Positions 52,674-63,700 of a stretch of 64,000 nucleotides of DNA are shown here, in pieces. Under the pieces are notes generated by a model. That model did not search any database and had not been told where the DNA came from. It saw nothing but the letters and a program-made list of their open reading frames with translations. Position 1 is the first letter of the stretch. Every line of letters begins with the position of its first letter. This stretch comes from Fulvia fulva (lineage: Eukaryota > Ascomycota > Dothideomycetes > Mycosphaerellales > Mycosphaerellaceae), in the NCBI RefSeq assembly GCF_020509005.1, contig NC_063012.1, positions 3,658,001 through 3,722,000 on the forward strand, given 5' to 3'. The position numbers and the translations under genes were made by a program.

Positions 52674-55489
52674 CTTAGCGGTATTGATGTGTAGATGTCC
52701 GCGCTGTGCGTGAGGTTGTAGATGCAGTGGCTGTGGAGTGGTGGGCACAACGCGAACGAGTGCGTATTAGTGTCGGCAGTACGTATTATAGTAGGCGTTG
52801 GAAAGTCGCTTGTCGATGATGTTCTGAAGTACAATGAGTCAGTCACGAATGTTTCTCTGATTGTCTTTCGCACAGTCTGGCCGTTGGCGATGAACATAGC
52901 AATGGCACACGATGCAGTATTGTTTGCAGACACAGTGTGACTGTGGCACCTGTTTCGTGCGACGCTGTCGCCGACTGCTGCGATCAGGTGACCACTGCAA
53001 GTCGGCATGCAGTGCAAGTACATTTCTTGTTTCGCGCAATGATCGTTGTCGCGGTCGATGCAGACCGGCGCAGGCAGCTTGGCAGCGGGGATAATCGAAC
53101 GTTTACTCACCTACAGGCGGATGCTCGTGAGCAGTCCAGTGTGAAAGCGGCGGGCAGGCGGCGGAGAGAAACAGAGCGCTGCTCAGCTCTCAGCCCGTCC
53201 AGGAGTCGCGGCGAGGTGTTTCGATGGTAAGCAGGTTGCGGAGGCCGGCAGGCGTAGGCGTAGGCGTCGGCGTGGATTGAGCGCCCGGAAGGAAAGAATG
53301 GCAATGGGCTCCGGCGAATGGGCCCCTGGGTGTGGGTGTGGGTGTGGGTGTGGGTGGTGGGGAGCGGCGGTGTGGTTGACTGTGCCGCTGGGCAGTGGAC
53401 GGCGTGGAGGAGAGAGGTGAGGTCGCAGCTACGGTTTGGTGCTGGTGCGGGCGCAGAGGGCAGGGAGGAGTGTGATTTGTTGGAGGAAAGCTGGCTCGCA
53501 GCTTTGCGTTTCGGGAGGCAGAGTGCAGGTGGAGAGCGATCAACAACCTTCACTACTGCGATACCCTATTTCTGATCCCCGTCAAAGCTCGCCACCCAGC
53601 CGCGGCTGCACTTGGCTGTGACTGCCGATTCGCCGTGTGTCGCTATGTAGTGAGGGTGATGGTAGGGTACATGGACTGTACATGTAGCGGTAGCGGTGCG
53701 CGACGGAGAGAGATAGAAAACGAGCAGCAGCAGTGACGACAGCGTGGTGTGGTTGGAGTGCTGTGCTGGTGGCGAGGATGCGACAGTAGTTTCGCAGACG
53801 CAGACACTCTTGGTGAGGGCTACCCAGGTAGTTCTAGTGCTACCTCCTACCTGGTGCGAGAATGAGAATGTGTGGGTGCAGGTGGGATTGGTGGCCAGAG
53901 CGGATGCAGCAGCGTCTCAAAGCCGACGGGACAGACAGAAAGACAGCGCTTGCGCAGTGCAACGTCTCTGCGCTGCGTGATGGGTTGGGTGATGGACGAG
54001 GGCAGGCTTGAGGCTTGCTTGACGTCGAGGCAGGCTAAGGCTGGCAAAGCGAAAGCAGGGCAACTCTACGCCAGACCAAAAGAGAGACGGCCTCACCCCA
54101 TGCCCAGCCCCTGATGCCATGTCCGTTGTAGTCGGCTTGTAGCCAATGGCCATGCGCAGCTTATTCTTGCAGCGCTGCACCCTGAGCATCAGCGACACCA
54201 CCCGGCATCCGCGTACAATCTCTCATCAAGCTTCCTGTTTAGACCTGACACACATCTTGCATGCAGATCTGCAAGCAGGACGAGTACACCCGTTGACCTG
54301 GGACGAGGCCAGCATCTGTGCCACCTTGCGACTCGTAGCCGACACTTGCGTGCTAGGTGATACTGTACAACAATCGTTTCTCCGTCACAAGCCTCCATGT
54401 GTTCTGGCCGCTCGGCATCAAAGACGATGATGCATCATTGTCTTGAAGCGACTCTTCATCTCATCAGCTGTGCATTCGCCGTGTCCGGCAGACCCAAGCA
54501 AGAAATGCACTAAGCTTTGACCAGAATCCTTCTGGAAGACGCAATCTCTCGGCAGCTGCCGCTAACTTTACGGCCATGGTGAGATGAATATGCCATCGTG
54601 ATCCCAGCAACGCAACGCTGGCTGTGCTTGATGCCTCAAACCTTAACTGCCGAATCTGATGACTTCTGCCGAGACTGTGTATAAATCGGAGACGACGAGT
54701 TTGCCATGTGAGCGACTGAAGCTACATGTAACCGGGACGACCATCGATTGTCGCATCCACTCGCCAACTTTTCGCATTGCTATAGCTGCATACACAAGTC
54801 ATCCCTCCGCCCTTACTTATCACTGCTCTGGCTAAGCTGCAGCTTCTTGCTGGCACAAAGTAACACCAACCGCTTCTCGCCTCCTCTCTTGCTGCATACG
54901 AGATACGCACCCACCCGACGTAAGGCGTTCGGTACTGTGTAATGTCAACCATCTGCAAGTAGGCTGCTTGCATCATAGGATCTGCCGCACAGCATGCAGG
55001 TGTCCAAAAGGCGTCGCTGCCAGCCGGACGTACTGCCCGAAGAGGCGTCTGCTCCCTGCATCTCCTCGCCTTTCCCAGACACCTGTGGCACTTGGAAGGT
55101 TTGATCGTTCACTTTGGATATGTGGGGATGGGTGTTTTGTCTGGGTGAGTCCCTCATTTATACATTACGAACGTAACTACCAGTCAGCTTGTCGAAACCC
55201 GTGGGTTTACATATGTGACAAGTTCTGCTGGGCGCTCTATTTCTAATGCCATCTGCTCGCCATGGGTATCAACAATATTCAGAACGGCCAGAAGTGGGGC
55301 TCGCCAACCAAGACGCGTTGGACTTGATGCAAAAGATGCCACGCCGTGCCTCCCACGGGGAGAGACATGAAACATCATGAAACATCGAGTGGCTGTCATG
55401 GCGTGTATTGTGAGAGTCGTGATGGCTGACCATCATGCTGCTGGACAGGTATCGTCAGGGGTATGTCGATGTAGTAGACCTTACAATAC
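52674..55489. other. Long intergenic region upstream of G-alpha gene
   Basis: 2.8 kb between the G-alpha start and the 3' end of the LIM-protein gene. It should contain the G-alpha promoter and a long 5' leader. Open frames here (for example 53107-53553 minus) are low-complexity products of microsatellites. No RNA gene or transposon is recognised. Confidence 0.5.
53328..53362 (+). repeat. G-rich TGGGTG hexamer microsatellite
   Basis: Tandem GGGTGT units followed by GGTGGGG, about 0.65 kb upstream of the G-alpha start codon. Several GGG runs separated by three bases could form a G-quadruplex. Confidence 0.8.
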
Positions 55490-57898
55490 TCATGCCATCA
55501 TTGGGTTGATGAGTCGGGTAGTTCGTCGCTCCGCGATCAGATTCCGTCTGTCAGGAGGTTGCAGGCCTGCACCCAGTCGTGCCTGCGCGCGCATTGCAGC
55601 CAAAGCATGTCTCTCGCAGTAGACCTTGCTTGTGATCTCAAAATAGTCCTGCGCCAAAACCATGCGGCATTCGCAACAGGTAAAGCAGCGCGGGTGAAAC
55701 TTCTTGTCAATGCTCCCGAACCTTGTCGAGCTCGAAGTTTCCAGATACTGGCCTTCAATTCCTCGATGGCAGCCATGGCAGAGGGAACCATTCTTCTCGT
55801 GGTAGTGTTGCTCACAATACGGCTCGTTATTCATCACGTAGAAGTCCGCAGTCATGAAAGGCTGTTGACATGAGCGACAGACGAAGCAGGCCTTGTGCCA
55901 TCGTCCTGTCAGACGACCATCTGCAGCTTTGACGGATTTCCCCTCAATCATGAAACCACATCCTCTGCACATCGCCTTAGCATTGGTTGGTCGTCTTCCG
56001 TGCTGTCTTCGCGCTGGCGGTTCTTGGGGTGTCGGCGGAGGCTGCAGTGCACTGGGCGGGGTGTTTTGCGGCTCAAGCGTCCTCAGTGTCAAGCTTCGAT
56101 TGCTGGCAGAACGAGATCGTTGGACGTACTCCGTGCTCGACTTGGTCAAATCAACATAGTCTTGCAGCTTTGGCATAGAAAGATCGGAGGGCGAGGGTCC
56201 CCGCTCGACACGCTCTGATCCCCAGGGCTCGAAGGCGTGGCCTGAACGATTCTGCATAGTGGAGAGTGCCGGGTCCATCGGTGATTCCAGGGGCGTGAGA
56301 GACGCATCTGTACGGTATCGTGGCACATCTTGGTCTAGTGATGGCCGCGCGAAGTTACGTGCCGGAGACTGCTGTATTGTTCGCTGGTGACTGTGTGGTG
56401 GCTTTTCGGGACTCCTGCTAACATTCAAAGCACGCACGTGCATCCGGTCGTCCTCACCATATCTTCGTGGCTCAGACGCCGGAGGGGAGAACATATCCAG
56501 GCTACTCGCGACACTTCCATCGGGACTGATGCCACTGCTGTTGGTGTTGGTGCGAGAGTTCGTTGACGAAGTCACGGAGGAGCTTGAGCCGGTCGGAGTG
56601 TGCATCATGTTCTCTCGATAACTCAGCACTGCTTGAGGCAGCGGAGGCACGTCCCGTCCACCGGCTCGTGATGAATCAAGATGTTCACAATTCGCGATCC
56701 CCCCGAGCGAAGGCCTGCGGCCAACCGCGTGAAGCTGAGGTTCGCTGTGCATTCTTGCAAGAGCACTACCCTGTGTTTCATGCTCGCCCGCGCTCATTTG
56801 CGGAGGGTAGGTCTGACTACGAAAACCGTCGGAATCTTGACCATTATCCGGTCCCAGCGAGGGTGCCATTATTCTAGTTGGCTCTTCACTCATCTGATCC
56901 AGGAAACTGAGTCGAAGGACTTCCTCAGTCGGTCGCGCCGGCCGTGGTGGTGCCGCCTTCTTCTGGCTATGCGACCCATTGACCAATTTTTCGGTATTTA
57001 TAGCGTTTGCATGGGGCGAAGACGATTCGTAGGGGGTGGCAGTAACGGGTGTGTTGTCCTCCAACGGTGCCAGGCTTGGTCTGCGAGTTCCATCTGTCCT
57101 CACGTCCCCACTGGCCTTCCTGCGCGACGCGCCAAAAGGACCACTCCTCAAGGTGTCCAGTCTTTGTAACACATTCGCATTAGTGCCACCAATGTAGGGG
57201 CTCTTGGGCGGCATATCGAAAGATTCCGGTTCCGCCGACATAACATGATCCAAACGCGAGGCTCCCCGTGATGGTGCGCGATCACTGCCGGTCGGGGTCT
57301 TTCGTCCATGGTTACTGTGACTGGTGGAGGGTCGCCTTTCGGTTCCTGCAGAGGTGGGAAATGGCGGAAAGGCACAATCTAGATTCGCAGAAAGCTCAGG
57401 GCTTGGAGGACGAAAATCAAACGGACGAGACGCAGGACTCGTGTTGCTTCGCTGGTATCCAGACCTGCCCACACTACTGCTTCCGGAGCGGCTACTTAGA
57501 GTAGGAGACAGAGGAGGCTCGAACGGAGCTGGTCTGGGAGCCAGGAACGGCTTGTTCGCTGCGTCGTCGGAGTTGATCCTCGGTAGTGGCATTCGCTGCG
57601 ATCTCTGCTCTGGAGCATGTGCCGCAGTGTCGAAAGCCGTGCCATTGATTTGCGGTATCGAGGAGTGTGATTGCGGTGAAGGCATAGCTGCCACTTGCTG
57701 TCCTCTTGCATTCATTTGCCGCAAGGTGAAGGGATTTATTGCGCTGGTCAGCACTGGCGGCCTCGTCGTTGTAGGTGGACACACATGGTCCCCCATCTCG
57801 TCGATCTGGATCTCATTGCCGCAATCAGAGCATTTGATGGATGGTAGAAAGCTGACTGGCCGCACGCCATCTTGGGCGAGTGCGGCAGCCAGCGACAT
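55490..57898 (-). CDS. Paxillin-like LIM-domain protein (PXL1-like)
   Basis: Single exon, 802 aa. Two adjacent LIM zinc domains at the C-terminus: LIM1 at about 644-700 (C-R-G-C...W-H-K-A-C-F-V-C-R-S-C...C-E-Q-H) and LIM2 at about 707-764 (C-H-G-C...F-H-P-R-C-F-T-C-C-E-C...C-E-R-H), all zinc ligands present. The remaining 640 residues are Ser/Pro-rich and probably disordered. Near the N-terminus there is a C-S-D-C-G-N-E-I...H-V-C cluster (about residues 22-39), a possible extra zinc site. In yeasts Pxl1 localises to polarised growth sites and the septation ring and tunes Rho1/Cdc42. The two-LIM tail supports this family, but the long N-terminus is not alignable by eye, so orthology is tentative. 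Confidence 0.87.
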   Translation of the reverse strand: MSLAAALAQDGVRPVSFLPSIKCSDCGNEIQIDEMGDHVCPPTTTRPPVLTSAINPFTLRQMNARGQQVAAMPSPQSHSSIPQINGTAFDTAAHAPEQRSQRMPLPRINSDDAANKPFLAPRPAPFEPPLSPTLSSRSGSSSVGRSGYQRSNTSPASRPFDFRPPSPELSANLDCAFPPFPTSAGTERRPSTSHSNHGRKTPTGSDRAPSRGASRLDHVMSAEPESFDMPPKSPYIGGTNANVLQRLDTLRSGPFGASRRKASGDVRTDGTRRPSLAPLEDNTPVTATPYESSSPHANAINTEKLVNGSHSQKKAAPPRPARPTEEVLRLSFLDQMSEEPTRIMAPSLGPDNGQDSDGFRSQTYPPQMSAGEHETQGSALARMHSEPQLHAVGRRPSLGGIANCEHLDSSRAGGRDVPPLPQAVLSYRENMMHTPTGSSSSVTSSTNSRTNTNSSGISPDGSVASSLDMFSPPASEPRRYGEDDRMHVRALNVSRSPEKPPHSHQRTIQQSPARNFARPSLDQDVPRYRTDASLTPLESPMDPALSTMQNRSGHAFEPWGSERVERGPSPSDLSMPKLQDYVDLTKSSTEYVQRSRSASNRSLTLRTLEPQNTPPSALQPPPTPQEPPARRQHGRRPTNAKAMCRGCGFMIEGKSVKAADGRLTGRWHKACFVCRSCQQPFMTADFYVMNNEPYCEQHYHEKNGSLCHGCHRGIEGQYLETSSSTRFGSIDKKFHPRCFTCCECRMVLAQDYFEITSKVYCERHALAAMRAQARLGAGLQPPDRRNLIAERRTTRLINPMMA

Positions 57899-59039
57899 GA
57901 TCGATCTGCCCCGTCCAGAAAACCATCAAGCTTTCTTGGTCACTCCTATATCTTGTGTGACTGGCCTTCTTCTTGCATGCAATCGCTGTCCACACGGAAA
58001 ATTGATGCTGGTACGTTCGGATTTAGCCTACGGGGCCCCAGTATGGCTATCCAGTGCTTTCTGAAGTTGGGAATGGGTCGTGATGCTCGGCGTCGATGTT
58101 GATGCTGTGGAGAGTCTACAGTATCCGGATCGCGGTAGTCGAAGTGCAGATTTCAATTGCAAGAAGCACAGCCAGATGTGAAAGGATCGAAACAACCGCA
58201 ACAGATCGCAGACAGGAAGTCTACAGGGTGTCAACTGCATACGTGGATAGTGTCCCCCTTCTTTCGCCCATTCTGTACTGCCGACTGGCCATACAGTGAG
58301 TTAGCACTAAAGACACTATCCACACATGCACGAAACACCCTGTATTGTGACCCGAGAGGCTATCCTGCGCTTGACGGGAGGATGCTCCCAACGATCACCG
58401 GGCGCCTTTCGTCTGGTGACGGTCGCCCAAGCACGGCGCTTCCACTCTTTTGTCTTTTGATGGAGGGGACGATATCTTCAATTGGGTGGATCCGCGCCAG
58501 TGCACTTGTGAAATGAACATGGAACGTGCGGCGAGCAAGGGGTGCACGTGAATGTGCTCTGGCAGATTCCGCTGGACAACAGGACTCGAGATGGAGTTCG
58601 CAAGCATGGCCGTCTTGTTATTACTGAGCTCCTGCCTGGTTGACTGCACCGCGCACCTGACAGACACCAGTCCCACGGCCGCAGAATAGATGTAGGTGCA
58701 ATGTAGTAATGTGCCCACGATCAGGCGAACATGGTCGAGACTCTGACGCGGCCCTCGATGTTAGCTGGGGCGCGGAGATTTCGAAGTTCGAACGTCCCGT
58801 CCGTCCTGCCCGGCTGCTCCATGGCACCAGCAGGGGCCGTCGGCAGGCACCGACGCTCACACTCGGTTGACTATCTTGCTGCCGCTCTTCCAATCAACAG
58901 AGCAAGACCCGCTCGACGCCTATCCACTCGCCTGTCTCGATTGCGACGGCACAGCGATGGGCATTGCAATGAGAGTCTAGCCGCCCGGCGCGTGAAGTCT
59001 CTCATATGCGTCCGCACATCGCCATGAGCGAAGTGCGTA
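57899..59039. other. Upstream region of LIM gene, right edge of the gene island
   Basis: 1.1 kb with the LIM-gene promoter, a 119-bp MITE (58224-58342) and the border to the right RIP block. A 98-codon open frame at 58731-59027 has no recognisable features and is not called. Confidence 0.5.
58224..58342. mobile_element. 119-bp mariner-type MITE with ~31-bp TIRs and TA duplication
   Basis: Both ends start CAGGGTGT and carry GTGGATAGTGTC about 20 bases inside, as inverted repeats of about 31 bp with a few mismatches. TA lies on each side (58222-58223 and 58343-58344). The interior is about 55 bp and non-coding. TA duplication and short TIRs indicate Tc1/mariner mobilisation. A related terminus starts at 59040. 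Confidence 0.82.
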
Positions 59040-59382
59040 CAGGGTGTTTCTCAATCTCGTGGATAGCACCTATGTCGCTATCCCTCTTTCTAGGTATATT
59101 AGGCCTATTCTAGTAGTAATATCCGGTAGCGTTTCCTAAAGATCGGGTGTATCTTATTCGCTATATCTATACGTATTCTCGTTCTATTATCTAGTTAGTA
59201 TATAATAAGCTAGTACGTATTAAATATACGTATTATATTCTTCTACCTCTTTCCTTAATCCCTATTAATATCTTTAAACCGTTAACGTAAAGCACTAGTG
59301 AGCTAGAAATACTAGTGGGCTAGGAATTTTGTCTTAGTACGACTAACTTCTTAATTATCGTACTATATCTTAATAATATAAT
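59040..59382 (+). mobile_element. Mariner-type terminus at the start of the right RIP block
   Basis: At TA (59038-59039) a sequence begins CAGGGTGTTTC and contains GTGGATAGCACC at the same distance as in the MITE 58224-58342, so it is one end of a related element. About 40 bases further the sequence becomes RIP-like and no opposite terminus is found. The rest of this stretch (59080-59382) is AT-rich and unassigned. It may be a decayed autonomous element truncated by the LINE that follows. Confidence 0.55.
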
Positions 59383-62300
59383 ATAGATAGATAGATAGAT
59401 ACATTTGTTATTCCCCTGTTCTAGGACCCTACTCGGCCTATATAGGTATATATCTATTGTTATGTATAAAGGGAAACCCGAATAGGTGAAAACCCTTCCC
59501 GCCCCCGACTTCTCCTTATCTAGATTAGCTTTCCCTCTAAACGTACGTAGTCTATATCACTACCCCGTTAGCCCCCGCTCCTAGCTAGTCTCGTCGCGCT
59601 ACGCCGTATCCTCTCTTCCTATACTACTCCTACTAGGCGGTACTGTTCTAGCTAGCCCTTCTCTAGTATCTAGTTCGTAATACGCCGTAGGTCCTTAACG
59701 TTATTAAGAAGTACCCTAATCGTCCGGTTCCTCGCCTTTACTATCTACTCCCCCCTTCCTAGCAACTACCTCGGGTAGACGAGGAGTACGTACCGTATAT
59801 TCTAGGAGTAATAGCCGTAGGGGTAGCTAGTATTTATATATTCTAGAACCTTCCTCTATAATAGGTACCTCTAGAGGCCGATATATTTGCTTTGTAGTTA
59901 GGTTACTATACTACTCTATACCCTCGTAAGGCGGTAGTAGATAAGCTTTAGGGGGTACTTAACCGCGGATTTCGTAGCTAACTATTCCTTAGGTTATCCC
60001 GCTAGCTAAGGGCGTCTACTATACCCTACAACCTAGTTGTTCTACCTCTCTTTCTATAGTTACTCTATAAACGATTTCTTACCTACCTATTATATTACTA
60101 GCTATTCGTCCCTTGCCCGGTAGTTCGGCTCATTTCCGGGTCGAATACTCTTATACGCTAGTACTAATTCGCGGGCCCTTACGACTATACTAGCGATGAC
60201 TATCTATACTAGGTACTATACCGACTTGCCTAAGTAGGAGGTCCGTAGTCCCTAGATATATAGGTCGATCGGCGGTATAGCGGTCTCGTACTTAAGTATC
60301 CTTATTAGTATCGACTTATATACCCTAGTAACCTTCCTTAGGCATTAGTTTTAGATCTTCGCTAACGGCGCGACGAGTCCCTTTAATAGGTAGGCCCTCT
60401 TGCCTAAGGACTACACTTAGCTACTATAGGTAAGAACTAGCTATATAATAGCCGTATATAGAAGTCGTAACTACCGAAAGTCCGCCCCCTATATAGACGT
60501 AGTAAGCCTCTAGTATGATGCTATATTCTGTTTAGCTTTCCGTAATATTACCTATACGTGCTTCCTCTACCGTAGCGCCGGGTCTACCTATAGTCCGAGG
60601 ATCCTAAGCTAATTTGCCGGGTTAGTCGTATACCCCTATATCTAGATAGAAGCTTATATATTATAGAACCGTAGCCGGCGCGTAAAGTGTATTAGATTGT
60701 ACTTTTCTAGGGTCAACCGAGCCCCGTACCTCCTAGCCTAGTCCTCGTAGATCTTATACTTTTCTTCTAGTAGCCTATAGTTCTCCTTAGTCGAGGAAGA
60801 CTACGCTAGGATGTTTATATCGTCTACGAAGCCGCTCGTAGCGGTATTCTAGGATTCTAGGGCTAGGAGTAGCGTCGCTATAAAGAAGAGGAATAGAATA
60901 GGTACTAGCGCTAAGCCTTACGGGATTCTAGTATAGACTGCTTAAAATAGGCTTTTATACTAACCGACTAGGATCGACGTACTACGGCTTTAGAGGTAGG
61001 ACCGTACGAAGTTAATAAGCTACTTAGGGAGTCCTTTCGACCTTAGAATATAGAGTAGCCGCGGGTATAATACGTAGTCGAAGGCTCCCGATATATCTAG
61101 ACTAAGTAAGGATACTACCTTGTCCCTATTCTTATACTAGATAGCCTTTACCTAAGAGGCAATAAGTTCTATTGCGGATAGCGTCGATCGCTATAGGCGC
61201 GTACCTATCTAGGTGTCCGGGAGTAGGGAGTATTCCTCTACCGCCTCGGAGAGTCTCGTTATAACTAGCTTCTTAAGCGCCTTCCTAAGAGTATTAAGGA
61301 GCGTAATTAGGCGGTACGACTTTACCTACGTATAGTCTTCCTTTTACGGCTTATGTAGGACTACTATCGTCGATTATTTAAATACTATCGGGTAGTATCC
61401 AGTCTATAGGTAGGCGTTAAAGATCGCTACGACTACTAGGGCTAGTTGATCTCTACACTTCTTTAGTAGCTCGTTTAGGATCCTATCCGGCCCCGGGGCT
61501 TTCTTCGCCGGTAACTTCCTAAGTATAGCGGTAACTTCTCCCTCGGACACCTCCTATTAGACCGCGATACTAGGGGCTAGGGGAGTAGAGCTGTTTATAT
61601 CGCTTAGATTAGCCTCGACTAGAGGCGGGAAGAACTTACTAGCTAGTAGACGCGCCTTGGCCTCGGGGTCGCTACCGGGCTACTAGGCGATTATAGCGCT
61701 AGGATAGAGAAGGAGAGGCCCTATATAGGGTCCTATCGGGCCTATTTTACTAGCTTCTATATCCTTACTAGCGTACCGGCGATTTCTTCTACTATAGCTC
61801 TCTAGCCGACTACTTTCTCCCTCCGTATTATAGCTTTCTTCTATTAGTATACCTCCCTATATACGTTCTAGGCCTCCTCGCTATAGCTACTCGTCTACAC
61901 CCGGCGGGCTCTCCTTACTTCTCTTACTACCGTAGTATACTTCGGCGTCTAGTATAGTTTAGACTATGTCGTTAGTTAGGTAAGCGGAACGTAAAGTAAG
62001 GTCGCTTTTCTTATTTCGTCTATTAACCCTTAGACTACCTTATATATCTCGTCTTTACTATTATATTACTACTACGCGATCTAGACTAGCCTCTCGGAGT
62101 CGTCGAGGTATAGCTAGATATTAGCCTAGTAGGCCTTTCCCTAGTTTAGCTTAGGGGTTCTCGCTAGTATACGTTATATCTATATCGTAATATAGGTCCT
62201 AACTAGTATATAGTCTAACGTCGCCTCGAGTTTATATTCGATCCTATAGTAGGTTACTATATAGTAGTAGCTATCCGAGATCTAGGAGAGGTCGATCGTG

Positions 62301-62548
62301 CCTTAGAGTCCCCCTCTCTTCTAGGTATCTAGGTCCTTCGGGATATTAAGGGCAATTACGTTGCTCGCTATCAAGTCGATTACTTTGTCGGCTATAGGGT
62401 ACGGCTATATAAGGCTTTCCTAGGAAGGGTAGTATATATTAAAGTCTCCTACTACGATATAGTACCCTTATCTCTTAAGCGTACTATCTAGGTGTCTATA
62501 GACCCTAAGGTTATAGCTAGACCTCGAGGCTAGCGGTTATATATATAG
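59383..62548 (-). mobile_element. LINE-A, inverted partial copy (ORF2 and 3' end)
   Basis: Reverse-complement match to LINE-A from about 20190 to its tail (29634), without the gypsy-2 insertion. The (TAGA)n tail is at 59383-59401. The RT motif G-F-V-D-D-I-N-I-L-A lies at about 60800-60835, and the uninterrupted sequence equivalent to the gypsy-2 target is at 60841-60860. On the right it ends within the endonuclease region at about 62548, where the tail of another LINE starts. ORF1 and the ORF2 start are absent. Heavily RIP-mutated. Confidence 0.78.
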
Positions 62549-63119
62549 ATAGATAGATATTTCATTTAAGCTATTATAGTGCCCTTTGGCCTATATATCT
62601 ATACTATCTTGTTTTTGTATATATAGAGGGGAAACCGTATTAGTAAAAACCCCTCCTCCTTCCCGCCTATCTTTCCCCCTCGTTATCGTCTTAGATTTCC
62701 CTTATTAAGGGTACGCTAGTATTATAGGCCTACCCTAATAACTACCCTATCTATAACCCTCCTAGCTTTCGCCTCTTATCTATCTACTCCTCCGTCTCGC
62801 TAGTAAGGCTAAACTACTAGAGGTATCCCTACTATACTATCTACCGAGCGATTCGGCGAATGTTACCTTTGTCCCTAATAATTAACTTATAGTCTCTCCT
62901 TTCCGCTTAGTGCCTCTAATTTCCCCTACTACTCGCCTACTACGGGCATTATAGTAGTATATATTCTAGGTTTTACAATAGGTAGCTATACTAGTAGGCT
63001 AGGCTTTAGATATCTAGTACGCGTCTCCTAAATAGGGAGGCCCTTCGTCTAATATATTCGGACTTAATTTGGATCGCTATACTTACTTCGGCCCTTATTA
63101 GGTCACTATATAGCTAGTA
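62549..63119 (-). mobile_element. LINE 3' fragment, same family as 2805-4026
   Basis: Starts with a TAGA tail (about 62547-62560) and matches 2805-3375 closely. It ends abruptly at about 63119, a 5' truncation. No target duplication could be identified: the right flank does not continue LINE-A, so a later rearrangement or a second insertion may be involved. Confidence 0.68.
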
Positions 63120-63700
63120 GGTCGACGACGAGAATGACCTATACGTAGTGTCGGCTACGAACCTCTCGTCTAGCTACGAGAGAGCTAAGTATTCTTACGC
63201 TAGAGCGTCGTAGGCGCGACGAGCGCGTAATATAGGCGAAGCCGCGGCGAATAGAGGACTACTAGTAAAACGGGTATAAAAACTATCCGACGAGCGTATA
63301 CTCGTATCGGGAGCGAGTCCCTCTTCTTTCTACGTATAAGAAGGGCACGGAACCGTAGCCTATACGCTCGATAGGACACCTCTAGTATAAGGACAGAATT
63401 TTTACCTCTGAAGACCGTAAACCGAGCGGGCCGAGCGACGAATATTAGACGAGCGGACTATAGAACAATAACTAAGCGGACTATACAACGGCGTCGAGCG
63501 GACTACGAAACAATCTAGTGTTTGCTAGCGGGTAATACGGAGGGTAGGTAGATACGCGATAAAGCCTATAAGGGCCTATTAAACACCCGGTATAGGAACG
63601 AGGGTTTTACCTAATACACTACCTATTCCGCTATATAACGTACCTAGTCTAATATAGTAGATTACGACGAGAAAAAGACGATAGCCTAAGCAAGGAAAAG
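63120..63700. other. Unassigned RIP-type repeat region with GAGCGG motifs
   Basis: No identifiable gene. It has the same CpA-poor, CpG-rich composition as the transposons. Near 63278 is a TATAAAAA box and at 63418-63510 several degenerate repeats of a GAGCGGACTA-like motif, recalling the GAGCGGGCTATA repeats at the ends of the pogo-like element. It may be a transposon terminus or LTR, or part of the 5' UTR of the LINE that follows. Confidence 0.4.

Noticed and set aside
53107..53553. 148-codon minus-strand frame with His/Thr repeats upstream of G-alpha
   Set aside because: Product of the GGGTGT microsatellite; most likely leader or promoter.
58731..59027. 98-codon plus-strand frame at the right island edge
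   Set aside because: Low complexity, Arg/Ala-rich, no start context or family evidence.
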